Shown piece after piece: positions 7,141 through 15,912 of a stretch of 35,816 nt of DNA (the first letter of the stretch is position 1; every line of letters starts with the position of its first letter). Source of the DNA: CAZQRW01 sp964596115 (lineage in GTDB: Bacteria; Hydrothermota; UBA3072; B12-G15); contig CAZQRW010000015.1 in the NCBI GenBank assembly GCA_964596115.1, forward strand, positions 1-35,816, read 5' to 3'. A model generated the notes under the pieces. It saw nothing but the letters and a program-made list of their open reading frames with translations. It ran no database searches and was not told where the DNA came from. Made by a program: the position numbers and the translations under genes.

Positions 7141-9972
7141 TTATATAATTGAATCCATCATCTGGATTACAGTTTTTGCATTCAAAACCCTCAACTTTGC
7201 TGCTCCACTCGGGCAAGCAACCTCACAGGCACCACAACCCTGACAAATAAGAGGTCTAACCTTCGCAACCTTTGTTTCAGGATCAATATACCTCACATTA
7301 TAACCACAGGCATCAACACAAAAACCACAACCCGCACACTTCCTCTCGTCTGTCCAGGCAATTACCCATCCATATTGGGGGATAAGCTGTTGTTTTGTTA
7401 CAATTGACAGTGCATCAAACGCAGAAGCCATTCCATCAATTATTAAACCAGTAGTGTCATTTTGCCATTTTGAAAGTCCTGTTATAAAAAGACCATTTGT
7501 TCCCAGTTCATTTGGTGAAAGTTTGCTATTTATCTCCTCATATGGACTCTCTCTCGTCAAAAAGAATCCATTTTCATCAATTGGAAGTCCAAGAATGAAT
7601 GAGAGGTCATTTGCATATTTTTGATTATTCTTTATCCCAGGGGATACAATAAATCCTTCGAAGCTCTTCTCTTTTATTTCATTGGTTTTTATATCTTTGT
7701 AGGTAACTTTTATGCCACTCTTATCCTTCTCAACTTTAAGAGAATCCGATGCATAATGAGTAAATTTTACACCTACACTCTTCGCGCTTAGTTTCATTCT
7801 GGAATAGAGCCCTATCCCGGGTGAATCAGAATAAAAGATAGTTACATCTTTACCCTTTTCTCTTAAACTTAAGGCAGCCCTTAAACCTTCAGGACAGGAT
7901 GTTCTTGAATATGAAATACCATCAATAACACCCGTACAAATAATAGCAATATTACTTTCATTTGAGAAATTTAGTTTATTTATATTGAGCATATTATTAG
8001 AGTAAAGTTCAACACCAGTTGGTAGAGCTTGCTCTGCATAACCACCAATGATTAATGCTCCAACTGAAACATTTTGCCTTTTATCTTCAAATGTGTAGTC
8101 AACCGAGTAATTACCAGCATATCCTGTAATTGCCTTTATTGTTGTATTCTCAAACAAATGGATTTCTGGAATTTCTTTAACTTCTTTTTTCAACCTTTCT
8201 ACATAGTTGGATATGTCTTTCACAGAAATAAGGAGATCATCTATTTTTTTCGGCATCAAAAAGTATGTTTTAAAACCGTATTTCCCTAAATAGTACGTAG
8301 CTATTAGACTGGACAAATCCTGTCCTATCACAACTATCTCCGGTTTTATTTCTTCTATTGGTTCTTCATAAGGAATAGCGTTTTGCATTTTAGCAACAGA
8401 TAATTTTACAAGGTCAACAACTTTATCATAAATAACTTCTTTATTTTCAACATCGTGAGGTGAAGTTCCAAACTCTCTTATTTCTGCTATATCAACGACT
8501 GATGAAGGAATACCCATACCCCTAAGTGTATTTTGAATAAATGTTCCCCTTTCCCAGGGAGAACAGGCAGCAATAATAATTCTATTAACCTTTTCGCCTT
8601 TGATATCTGAATAAATTTTCTTTACATTCTCGTTCAGACAAAGAAAATCAATGGTTTCTACAAGAGAAACCCCGTAAAGGGAATAGATCGCATCCTCTAA
8701 TTTATCCGCATTCATATCATTCAAGGCACATCTACAAAGATAAACACCAATTTTTGTCTCCTGGTATGGATCCATTTCGATAATAGGCGGCAATGATTTT
8801 TTAAACCTTGTAGCCCTACCAAGCTTTTCGAATGCTATTGTACCTGCAACAGCACCATCCTGAAGGCTTTCGATGTTAGTGAAATGGCCAATAGCCTCAC
8901 CAATAGCTAAAATATCCTCTTTTCCCGTAAAAATAGAGCCTATGTCTTTTGTCTCTATAAAACCATTTTCATCAACGGGAATCCCTAATTTCTGGGAAAT
9001 TTCTTTATTCGCAATAGGGGCAACCTGGGGAGGTGAAAGTATAATAATGTCGGAATGAAACTCATTTTTGTCCCATTTTATAGCTGTATTTTCTACAGTA
9101 AGGTTATCTGTAATAATGAATTGGATTCCATGTTTTTTTGCTTTTTCCAAAAGTCCAGCCTGCCCCTTTCCCCATATATAAAGCTCCTTAGAAAATATTT
9201 TTATATTTGCATTAGGAATAATACCCTTAACACTTAAGGCATTGTCAATGGCACGCAAAAAGGGCTCGAAGCTGTCAATTTCGCTTGAATTTTTAAAGCC
9301 CTGTGTAACTATATATGATACCTCTCGTGGTATTTTTCCATCCGAAGGTCTAACAAAGGTTCGAAGCTCAGGACCAGTACCAAGAAACCAATTTTCTACT
9401 TCATCTATGGTTACAACATCCCCTGAAATGCCGTAACCAAAAATCCTTAGTTTTTCTTTATCTTCAGGGGTATAATTTGTGGCAACAAGGAATATATCAC
9501 CCTCAATAACCTTCTCCTTCTCTCCATGATCTATATTTATAGCTCCAAACGGACAAATCCGGGCAAATTCCTCAGGATTATTAACATTGTCCCATTTCAC
9601 AATATATACATTTCCACCCATAGACCTTGAAATCACTTCCACATTACCCGAATCCAGGCATTTATTGCATTCAACACACTTCTTTTCATCAATATCAGGC
9701 ACACGATATTTTATTTTCACCTTGAAATTACTTGATTTTTCTATTGATGTAATTTCTGTATTATGAATTACCTCAACATTTGGCATCCTTTTTAGAACGA
9801 ATCTCAGGCATAAATTACAAATGGTTCGCGGTTTATTAAATGACAATTGATGTGGTAAATCATCAAGATACCTTCCCTTGTTTAATATTATGACCTTGTA
9901 GCCAAGTTTACCAATATTTGCAGCAGCTCTGAGCCCTGCAACAGAAGTTCCATAGACGATTGCAGTGTTCAT
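7141..9972 (-). CDS. duplicated HdrA-like flavo-iron-sulfur protein
   Basis: Protein of 943 aa, much longer than the neighbouring HdrA (669 aa). Residues 1-395 form one HdrA-type flavoprotein unit: YGTSVAG at 7-13, CNLC at 52-55, an inserted ferredoxin site with C99, C102, C105 and C140, then RPSDGKIP. Residues 405-943 form a second unit. It opens with the HdrA N-terminal domain (YLCRC at 411-415 in place of CHC; AACSPWERGTF at about 468-478). It continues with a second Rossmann start (VIGQDLSS) and closes with two intact ferredoxin motifs, CAGCGFCVDAC and CQGCGACEVACPSG. Both dinucleotide loops are degenerate: GxSxAG in the first, and glycines largely lost in the second. Flavin binding in one or both halves may be altered. 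QmoB and HdrA2-type fusions are comparable. The start is 2 nt after the flavoprotein gene. It probably relays electrons between MvhD/FrhB and the other Hdr subunits. Confidence 0.8.
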   Translation of the reverse strand: MNTAIVYGTSVAGLRAAANIGKLGYKVIILNKGRYLDDLPHQLSFNKPRTICNLCLRFVLKRMPNVEVIHNTEITSIEKSSNFKVKIKYRVPDIDEKKCVECNKCLDSGNVEVISRSMGGNVYIVKWDNVNNPEEFARICPFGAINIDHGEKEKVIEGDIFLVATNYTPEDKEKLRIFGYGISGDVVTIDEVENWFLGTGPELRTFVRPSDGKIPREVSYIVTQGFKNSSEIDSFEPFLRAIDNALSVKGIIPNANIKIFSKELYIWGKGQAGLLEKAKKHGIQFIITDNLTVENTAIKWDKNEFHSDIIILSPPQVAPIANKEISQKLGIPVDENGFIETKDIGSIFTGKEDILAIGEAIGHFTNIESLQDGAVAGTIAFEKLGRATRFKKSLPPIIEMDPYQETKIGVYLCRCALNDMNADKLEDAIYSLYGVSLVETIDFLCLNENVKKIYSDIKGEKVNRIIIAACSPWERGTFIQNTLRGMGIPSSVVDIAEIREFGTSPHDVENKEVIYDKVVDLVKLSVAKMQNAIPYEEPIEEIKPEIVVIGQDLSSLIATYYLGKYGFKTYFLMPKKIDDLLISVKDISNYVERLKKEVKEIPEIHLFENTTIKAITGYAGNYSVDYTFEDKRQNVSVGALIIGGYAEQALPTGVELYSNNMLNINKLNFSNESNIAIICTGVIDGISYSRTSCPEGLRAALSLREKGKDVTIFYSDSPGIGLYSRMKLSAKSVGVKFTHYASDSLKVEKDKSGIKVTYKDIKTNEIKEKSFEGFIVSPGIKNNQKYANDLSFILGLPIDENGFFLTRESPYEEINSKLSPNELGTNGLFITGLSKWQNDTTGLIIDGMASAFDALSIVTKQQLIPQYGWVIAWTDERKCAGCGFCVDACGYNVRYIDPETKVAKVRPLICQGCGACEVACPSGAAKLRVLNAKTVIQMMDSII

Positions 9973-9974
9973 TT

Positions 9975-11657
9975 TTATATTCCTGCTGGGAGGAAGGGAT
10001 CAAATTCCTTCCTATGCCTTTCAAGTATCTTTAGATTTCTATACTCTGGGAGAAGCATTGGAGAAACTTCCTTTGTTTTTATACCGGCTTCTTTTAATTC
10101 TTCTTCATACTTTTTTACATGATCAATATTCAACTTTCCCTTAATCTTCGTTTTTTTTGCAATCTTTGCAGCCTCAATGCCAGCCCTTCTACCAAAAACA
10201 TTATAATCAAGAATTGAATTCCCCATAAGTCTGTTCCTACCATGAACACCACCAGATGCCTCGCCAGCCACAAGGAGATTTGGAAGTCTGGTATGGCAAT
10301 TAACGTCAATCTCAATACCACCGTTCTGATAATGGAGGGTAGGATATACAAGCATTGGGACCTTTCTTATATCTATTCCAAATCTGTGATATTGCCTTAC
10401 CATTGCAGGGAAGGCCTTTTCTATCGTCCCTGGTTCATTTAATATATCAATTATAGGAGAATCGAGCCAGATACCCACATGTCCATCAGGTGTCTTAATT
10501 CCATTTCCATCTGCGCACTCCTTTATAAAGGATGATGCCTCGACATCCCTTGGCTCAAGGGGAAAAACGAATAATTCTCCATCCTTATTTACTGGTTGTC
10601 CACCATAGCCCCTTATCTTCTCAGTGATTAAAAAGCCAAGGATCTGTGGAGGAAAAACAGCCCCTGTTGGGTGATACTGAACAGAATCCATATATAGCAA
10701 GTTTGCTCCAGCCCTGTATGCAAGCACAAGACCATCTGCTGTAGCACCATAATGGTTTGTTGTTGGGAAACCCTTTATGTGTAACCTTCCAAAGCCTCCA
10801 GTTGTAATTACGGTTGTCTTTGCCTTCACAACAATGTATTGTCCTGTCTCCATATGCATAAGTATTGCGCCAGCCACCTTGCCTTCACCATCTTTTATAA
10901 GCTCTATTGCAGGTAGATATTCCAGGACTGTTATCTTGTCAGGATGATTCTTTACCTCATCCCTTAACACCCTCATTATTTCTGCACCTGTATAATCCCT
11001 GGCTGACAATAATCTCCTCCTTGAAGTTCCTCCTCCCGCCTTCGTTTGAAGGTGGCCATCGGGGAGTCTGTCCCATATAACACCAAGATGAGAGAGAAAT
11101 TTTGCTATCATTGGCGCCTCAGATGTCAATGCCTTAACGAGCTCAGGTTTATTATCAAAATGACCTCCCCCGACCACATCAAGGTAATGTATCGTAGGAG
11201 AATCATGAGGATTTACAGCTGCCTGCATTCCTCCCTGTGACATCATAGAGTTTGCATCGCCTATCCTCAATTTCGTTGAAATAATAACATTTGCACCATT
11301 ATACATAGCCCATAGTGCGGTCTCACAACCAGCACCCCCTCCACCAATTACAAGTACATCTGTTTCATAATCAGGCTTATCAAGTTTGAAATTTTCAAGA
11401 TCAATTCTTGAGTGGGTTTCCAATAGATCTGCCACCTTTGCAGTCAAATTTTCACCCTTATTGGGTCCGACCTTTATTTTCCTTCTTGCATCTGGCTGGT
11501 AATCCGGGTGGTATTTTGATAAGACCTCATCCCTTTCTTCTGCTGATTTAGGGATCAAAACATTCTTAAGACCCTTTTTTGCAAGCTCTACCCTTTTTTG
11601 CCTTGTTTTCTCAACCTTCTTTAGCGAGTCATCCATATAATCCGGGTAACCATACAT
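9975..11657 (-). CDS. fumarate reductase/succinate dehydrogenase-type flavoprotein (TfrA-like)
   Basis: Flavoprotein of 560 aa. The FAD loop VIGGGGAG lies at 103-110 after an unusual N-terminal extension of about 95 residues. Catalytic residues of the fumarate reductase family are all visible: H329 (QYHPTG), T345-E346 (LITEK), R370 (LEPRD), H442 (LHYQNGGIE) and R474/R476 (HGRNRLMGNS). A reaction on fumarate/succinate or a close C4 acid is therefore likely. The His that binds FAD covalently in membrane SdhA/FrdA aligns with N136 (NSMMSQGG), so FAD should be non-covalent, as in soluble thiol:fumarate reductases and L-aspartate oxidase. No membrane-anchor gene is nearby. It follows its Fe-S partner by 9 nt. 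L-aspartate oxidase is the main alternative, but the partner subunit and Hdr context favour an electron-transfer enzyme. Confidence 0.85.
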   Translation of the reverse strand: MYGYPDYMDDSLKKVEKTRQKRVELAKKGLKNVLIPKSAEERDEVLSKYHPDYQPDARRKIKVGPNKGENLTAKVADLLETHSRIDLENFKLDKPDYETDVLVIGGGGAGCETALWAMYNGANVIISTKLRIGDANSMMSQGGMQAAVNPHDSPTIHYLDVVGGGHFDNKPELVKALTSEAPMIAKFLSHLGVIWDRLPDGHLQTKAGGGTSRRRLLSARDYTGAEIMRVLRDEVKNHPDKITVLEYLPAIELIKDGEGKVAGAILMHMETGQYIVVKAKTTVITTGGFGRLHIKGFPTTNHYGATADGLVLAYRAGANLLYMDSVQYHPTGAVFPPQILGFLITEKIRGYGGQPVNKDGELFVFPLEPRDVEASSFIKECADGNGIKTPDGHVGIWLDSPIIDILNEPGTIEKAFPAMVRQYHRFGIDIRKVPMLVYPTLHYQNGGIEIDVNCHTRLPNLLVAGEASGGVHGRNRLMGNSILDYNVFGRRAGIEAAKIAKKTKIKGKLNIDHVKKYEEELKEAGIKTKEVSPMLLPEYRNLKILERHRKEFDPFLPAGI

Positions 11658-11666
11658 AACTCCCCC

Positions 11667-12368
11667 TTATGTTATATCAAAGTTAATTTCGCGTTCATAG
11701 TATGTTTTCTTTAATTCTTCCCTTGACATCTTCATAAGTCTTTCGTACTCCTTTTCATATTTCCCATCCTCTATTTCCTTCAATCTCACCTCAAGAAATT
11801 CCGATTTAGGCGTTAGATACCTACCATATAATCTCCTTGCAAGTATAGAAATATTAAACTGTGCCATTTCTGCAGGACATCTAACACCACATAAGCCGCA
11901 CATTATACAATCGAAAGAGAGATCGGTTGCCAGTTCTAAATCACCCTTTATGATTGCCTGAACATAATCCATTACCTGGAGTTCCTGAGGACATATCTTT
12001 GTGCAGGTATTGCAGGAAACACACCTGTAAACCTCAGGATACAGTTCATTAAAAGGAGCATTGTCAGGTGTGAGTTTTTCAATATCATAACGCTTTTTCT
12101 CTGCTGGTGTATAAGGTATCTGGACAATATGCATCTCAGGTTGAACAACTGTTTGGCAACCAAGACCTCCATGAAGCTTATAATCCCCTGGGAGTCTATA
12201 AAGGGATGCACAGGCACCACAAAATCCCTCTCTACATCCAACACCTTTTTTAAGTTTGAAACCTGCATATTCCATAGCAGTAATAATAGTGGAACCCTCG
12301 GGAACGTAATATTTCTTACTGAGAATATAGACAGGTATTAGCTTATTATTTTGTGCCTCTTCAGCCAT
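11667..12368 (-). CDS. fumarate reductase-type iron-sulfur subunit (TfrB N-terminal type)
   Basis: Protein of 233 aa from the ATG at 12368, which has AAGGAGG 6 nt upstream; an upstream in-frame Met (12398) lacks one. An N-terminal plant-type ferredoxin domain has C45, C50, C53 and C71 (GCREGFCGAC...C), as for [2Fe-2S]. Two ferredoxin sites follow: C116, C119, C122, C126 and C154, C157, C160, C164. Both are CxxCxxCxxxCP, so two [4Fe-4S] rather than the [4Fe-4S]+[3Fe-4S] set of SdhB is expected. This matches the N-terminal half of methanogen TfrB. TfrB carries an HdrB-like CCG half that is absent here; the separate hdrB in the same operon could supply it. It links the flavoprotein to the Hdr core by electron transfer in the cytoplasm. 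Confidence 0.85.
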   Translation of the reverse strand: MAEEAQNNKLIPVYILSKKYYVPEGSTIITAMEYAGFKLKKGVGCREGFCGACASLYRLPGDYKLHGGLGCQTVVQPEMHIVQIPYTPAEKKRYDIEKLTPDNAPFNELYPEVYRCVSCNTCTKICPQELQVMDYVQAIIKGDLELATDLSFDCIMCGLCGVRCPAEMAQFNISILARRLYGRYLTPKSEFLEVRLKEIEDGKYEKEYERLMKMSREELKKTYYEREINFDIT

Positions 12369-12398
12369 CCAAAACCTCCTTACTTGTTTGCTTTGCAA

Positions 12399-12449
12399 AT
12401 TGCCTATGGCCTGAAACCAATAGCGGATAGCAACTGAAAAATTTAGTCA
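12399..12449. repeat. degenerate GCTATC/GGTTTCAGGCCATAGGC-type intergenic repeat
   Basis: On the minus strand this stretch reads CAGTTGCTATCCGCTATT, then GGTTTCAGGCCATAGGC. These are short similar words (GCTATC, GCTATT, GCCATA) strung together. It resembles the word-like degenerate repeats at 25129-25195 and 31102-31140. It lies just upstream of the ribosome-binding site of the Fe-S subunit gene. No function is visible. Confidence 0.3.
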
Positions 12450-12587
12450 TTAGTTATTAAGTCTCCTTGTTGGTTTATATATCATTATAATATTGTCTCG
12501 TATGCTTTTCTGCTTTATTTGAATATCCTCAAAATTCTTTATCAATCCTCTATTTTCCTGCCAGTGGCTATCGTTTGTCTTTATCAC
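12450..12587 (-). CDS. possible small protein coupled to hdrA
   Basis: An open frame of 45 codons starts with GTG at 12587, overlapping the hdrA stop codon by 4 nt (GTGA). A GGAGG lies 7 nt upstream inside the hdrA end. The product would be charged and helical (DSHWQENRGLIKNFEDIQ in its first half) and ends in TAA. I recognise no family. It occupies most of the only sizeable gap inside the Hdr-fumarate reductase operon. It could be a real small subunit, or just spacer that happens to be open. The coupling geometry is the main support. Confidence 0.35.
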   Translation of the reverse strand: MIKTNDSHWQENRGLIKNFEDIQIKQKSIRDNIIMIYKPTRRLNN

Positions 12588-14593
12588 TCATACTCCTCCG
12601 TTGCTACCTCAACCATATCGAATACCTGTGATTTTGCAAAATTTTTCAATGTCATTGCCCCGGATGGACATACTGCACTACAGGCACCGCATCCCTCACA
12701 TAGAGCCTCATTTACAACAGAGATCTTTCTTCTTGGATCTATTTTTATTGCCTCGTATGCGCAGGCATCTTCACAGAATCCGCATCCTGCACATACCTCT
12801 GTATCTACTGTTGCAATTGTTGGTTCTCTTGTAAGTTCAGGCTTTGAGAATAGTGCAAGCACCTTTCCAGCAGCTCCTGATGCCTGGGAAACAGTATCTG
12901 TAATATCTTTCGGAAATTGATCTGCTCCTGCAATGTAAACACCTGAAGTAACTGTTTCAAGGGGCCTGAGTTTCAAGTGGGCTTCCTGAAACCATCCATA
13001 TGTATCCGTTGGAATCCTTAGCTTAGAAGCAAGCTCTTTTGCGCCAGCGCTGGGAACCATAGCAGTTGCAAGTACAACTAAATCAACCTCGAGTTCTACC
13101 CTTTCACCTGTCAGTGTATCTGCGCCCCAGAGAACAACCTTATCTCCCCTCTGAAATATTTTACTTACCTTCCCTCTTATATATACGACTTCTTCTTCTT
13201 CCTTTGCCCTCTGGATGAATTCTTCGTATCCTTTTCCATTAGACCGAATATCTATATAGAAAATAAATGCATTGCCTTCGGGGACAAAATGTTTATAAAG
13301 TAGTGCCTGCTTCCCAAGATACATACAACATACCCTTGAACAGTAAGCCACACCATGTGCTGGATCCCTTGAGCCTGCGCAGCTTACAAAAGCAACTGAT
13401 TGTGGTATTTTCCCATCTGAGGGTCTCTTAGGTACACCTGCGGTGGGCCCAGAGGCACAGAGTAGTCTTTCAAACTGCAGACCATCAATCACATCAGGGA
13501 TTTTCCCTGCTCCATACTCAGGCAAATTCTCAATGGGCATAAGTTCGAAACCTGTTGCGACTATTATTGAGCCAACCTCAACCTCCTCAATCTTATCAAC
13601 GTCTTCAAAGTTTATTATCTTTGGCACACAGGCATCCTGACATTTTTCACATACCTTAACAGGCTTTGGGGGCCTCTTTATCTTACCCTCTGAAATCTTC
13701 CTTTCATATTTTAATTTTATACAATTATCGGCATCAATTACAGGAACAAGGGGAACTGCCTGATCAAAAGGAATATAAATGGCCTTTCTATCAGAAAGGC
13801 CTCTATCAACTTCAGATGGTATACCTTTAACGGGGCAAGCTGTTACACAATCTCCACAGCCAAGGCATTTGCTCCAATCTACATAGCTTGCCTTATGCCT
13901 AACCCTTACCTTAAAATTACCCACGTAACCAGATACTGAATCAACTTCAGAATATGTCATAAGATGAATTTTTGGATGCTGGGAGGCATCCGTCATTTTT
14001 GGGGTCTCAATACACTGTGGGCAATCCAATGTTGGAAATGTTTCCGATAAAAGAATCATCTTTCCACCTATAGAGGGGTCCCTTTCAACAAGGTAAACCT
14101 CATACCCACCATCCGCAATATCCAATGCCGCCTGAATACCAGCAATACCTCCACCAATTACCATTGCTTTTTTTGTAACAGGAATTGTAGGTGGGACAAG
14201 AGCTATATTCTTTCTTACCCTTTTCACAGTGGCTTCTACCACTTTTATCGCCTTTTTCGTGGCAAGCTCAGGCTCATCCTCGTGGGGCCAGGAAACCTGC
14301 TCCCTTATATTGGCAATCTCAACCCTGTAGGGGTTTAGTCCAGCTCTTGCAGCTGCATTTCTGAAGGTTCTCTCGTGTAATGATGGAGAGCAATTGGCAA
14401 TTACAACGCCGTCAAGCTTATATTTCTTAATTGTATCTTCTACTAATTTTTGTCCTGGTTCGGAACACATATAGATATATGTATCCGCGTATACAACCCC
14501 GGGTATTTTTTTTGCCTCCTCAGCAACCCTTTTTACATCAATTACTCCTGCAATATTTGACCCACAATGACATACAAATACACCTATTCTCAT
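12584..14593 (-). CDS. hdrA: heterodisulfide reductase subunit A (HdrA)
   Basis: Canonical HdrA of 669 aa, the flavin-bifurcating core subunit. The N-terminal domain has VCHCGSNIAG (C8, C10) and ANCSPSLHERTFR. The FAD Rossmann loop VIGGGIAG lies at about 147-154, followed by LDCPQC. An inserted ferredoxin site reads CLGCGDCVTACP, with CEKCQDAC downstream. The C-terminus has two intact [4Fe-4S] motifs, CAGCGFCEDAC and CEGCGACSAVCPSG. Known: HdrA uses its FAD to split or merge electrons between a high-potential acceptor (through HdrB) and ferredoxin. All elements for that are present, unlike in the longer HdrA-like protein downstream. The ATG overlaps the hdrB stop by 4 nt, with GGAGAAAG before it. 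Confidence 0.95.
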   Translation of the reverse strand: MRIGVFVCHCGSNIAGVIDVKRVAEEAKKIPGVVYADTYIYMCSEPGQKLVEDTIKKYKLDGVVIANCSPSLHERTFRNAAARAGLNPYRVEIANIREQVSWPHEDEPELATKKAIKVVEATVKRVRKNIALVPPTIPVTKKAMVIGGGIAGIQAALDIADGGYEVYLVERDPSIGGKMILLSETFPTLDCPQCIETPKMTDASQHPKIHLMTYSEVDSVSGYVGNFKVRVRHKASYVDWSKCLGCGDCVTACPVKGIPSEVDRGLSDRKAIYIPFDQAVPLVPVIDADNCIKLKYERKISEGKIKRPPKPVKVCEKCQDACVPKIINFEDVDKIEEVEVGSIIVATGFELMPIENLPEYGAGKIPDVIDGLQFERLLCASGPTAGVPKRPSDGKIPQSVAFVSCAGSRDPAHGVAYCSRVCCMYLGKQALLYKHFVPEGNAFIFYIDIRSNGKGYEEFIQRAKEEEEVVYIRGKVSKIFQRGDKVVLWGADTLTGERVELEVDLVVLATAMVPSAGAKELASKLRIPTDTYGWFQEAHLKLRPLETVTSGVYIAGADQFPKDITDTVSQASGAAGKVLALFSKPELTREPTIATVDTEVCAGCGFCEDACAYEAIKIDPRRKISVVNEALCEGCGACSAVCPSGAMTLKNFAKSQVFDMVEVATEEYE

Positions 14594-15471
14594 ACTTTCT
14601 CCTTATTCTTTACAAACAGATATGATGGATCTACCTGGTTATACTTAAATCCAAAAGTATCCTGTGGAAGATCAAAGGCTACTGCCATTATTTGAGTAAA
14701 GTACAAAACAGGAAGTGGATGGAAATCAGGGTATTTTTGTAAAACATTCTTCTGTCTTGCCTCAAGATTGAAATCACACAAAGGGCAGCTTAAGATAATG
14801 GCATCTGCACCTTGTTCCCTTGCAAGATTTACCATCTCGTACGTCTTATCCAGTACTATATCAGGATTAGAAACAGTATTGTATGAACCACAGCATTCAG
14901 TAGAATATGGATAATCAATCGCCCTCGCCCCTAGTGCCTCAAATAGTGCATCCATTATATATGGATTTTCAACGTTGTCTATTGCAACTTCTGGTGGTCT
15001 CACAAGCAAACAACCATAATAAGGTGCAAAAATTAAACCTTCAAGTTTTCTCTTTACATGTTTTTTTATCTCCTCCCAACCGATTTCATCTTTTAGTATG
15101 GTAAGGAGATGAACCACTTCTACTTTACCATCATATTTCAGATCTTCTTTGTACATAAAATCGTTTATTTTATCTAGTTTTTCAGAATCCTTCTGGACCA
15201 TAAGGTTTGCCCTTTTTAGAGTGTTGTAGCACATAGAACAAAGAACAGCAACCCTATTAAAACCATCTTCTTCTACCCTTATAAGATCCCTTATAGGTGC
15301 AAGTTGATGCATTAAATCATCAGACGTTAATGAATAAACAGTGCCGCAGCAGTTCCATCTCGAAAGTTCTACCATTTCAATACCTAATTCTTTTGTTACA
15401 GCAAGGGCGGATATTTCGAAATTTTTTGCGGTTGTTTTTAGTGTGCAACCGGGAAAATAAGATATTTTCAT
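14590..15471 (-). CDS. hdrB: heterodisulfide reductase subunit B (HdrB), two CCG domains
   Basis: Protein of 293 aa with two complete cysteine-rich CCG motifs. The first uses C9, C41-C42, C78 and C81. The second uses the Cys in YYGC, the CC in ECCGSYN and the pair in CPLC. In methanogens these bind two noncubane [4Fe-4S] clusters that reduce the CoM-S-S-CoB disulfide. Bacteria lack that disulfide, so another disulfide or direct transfer to the fumarate-reductase-like partner is likely. A strong site, TTAGGAGGATTA, precedes the ATG. It lies 8 nt after hdrC and overlaps hdrA by 4 nt. Because both motifs are intact, it should be catalytically competent. It could replace the HdrB-like half missing from the TfrB-like subunit. 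Confidence 0.93.
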   Translation of the reverse strand: MKISYFPGCTLKTTAKNFEISALAVTKELGIEMVELSRWNCCGTVYSLTSDDLMHQLAPIRDLIRVEEDGFNRVAVLCSMCYNTLKRANLMVQKDSEKLDKINDFMYKEDLKYDGKVEVVHLLTILKDEIGWEEIKKHVKRKLEGLIFAPYYGCLLVRPPEVAIDNVENPYIMDALFEALGARAIDYPYSTECCGSYNTVSNPDIVLDKTYEMVNLAREQGADAIILSCPLCDFNLEARQKNVLQKYPDFHPLPVLYFTQIMAVAFDLPQDTFGFKYNQVDPSYLFVKNKEKV

Positions 15472-15479
15472 TAATCCTC

Positions 15480-15890
15480 CTAAGCAGTTAATTTCCTTGT
15501 CGCAGAAACAAGTGCAATAGGTGGCAATTCTTTTGCCCCTTCCATATCTGGGACCTTATTTAGATTTAGATAATCCTCATTTTTCCTTAACTGGATCTGT
15601 CTTAACGCCTCCATTATAGCAGCAATATCAATATCTTTTGGGCATCGCGTAGAACAAACAAAACAAGATGCACATACCCAGGGAGTATTTGACTTTAAGA
15701 TCAATTCAACCTTGCCAAATTGGAGTAGTCTCATTACCTGGTTAGGAAGAAGTTCCATATACGGAACGCTGGGGCATCCTGCTGAACATTTTCCACATTG
15801 ATAGCATGAAAAAACGTTGGTATTACTTAATTCTTCTACCTCTTTTACAAGATCATTCCTTATTTCATCAGTCTTTATTTTAAACTCCAA
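15480..15890 (-). CDS. hdrC: heterodisulfide reductase subunit C (HdrC)
   Basis: Protein of 136 aa with two ferredoxin-type sites, CYQCGKCSAGCP (C29, C32, C35, C39) and CASCFVCSTRCP, separated by about 30 residues (LLPNQVMRLLQFG region). That is the HdrC arrangement. It carries electrons between HdrA and HdrB. The start codon is TTG at 15890, chosen because AAGGAGG stands 5 nt upstream and no in-frame ATG is near. It is the first gene of the Hdr-fumarate reductase operon, directly behind a consensus promoter. A rare start codon on the first gene might lower its translation. Confidence 0.92.
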   Translation of the reverse strand: MEFKIKTDEIRNDLVKEVEELSNTNVFSCYQCGKCSAGCPSVPYMELLPNQVMRLLQFGKVELILKSNTPWVCASCFVCSTRCPKDIDIAAIMEALRQIQLRKNEDYLNLNKVPDMEGAKELPPIALVSATRKLTA

Positions 15891-15912
15891 TTATTCCTCC
15901 TTGTTAAAATGG

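Noticed and set aside
12480..12500. A TATAAT word as an internal promoter before the fumarate-reductase Fe-S gene.
   Set aside because: No -35-like hexamer stands 15-19 nt upstream; in an AT-rich spacer such words arise by chance.
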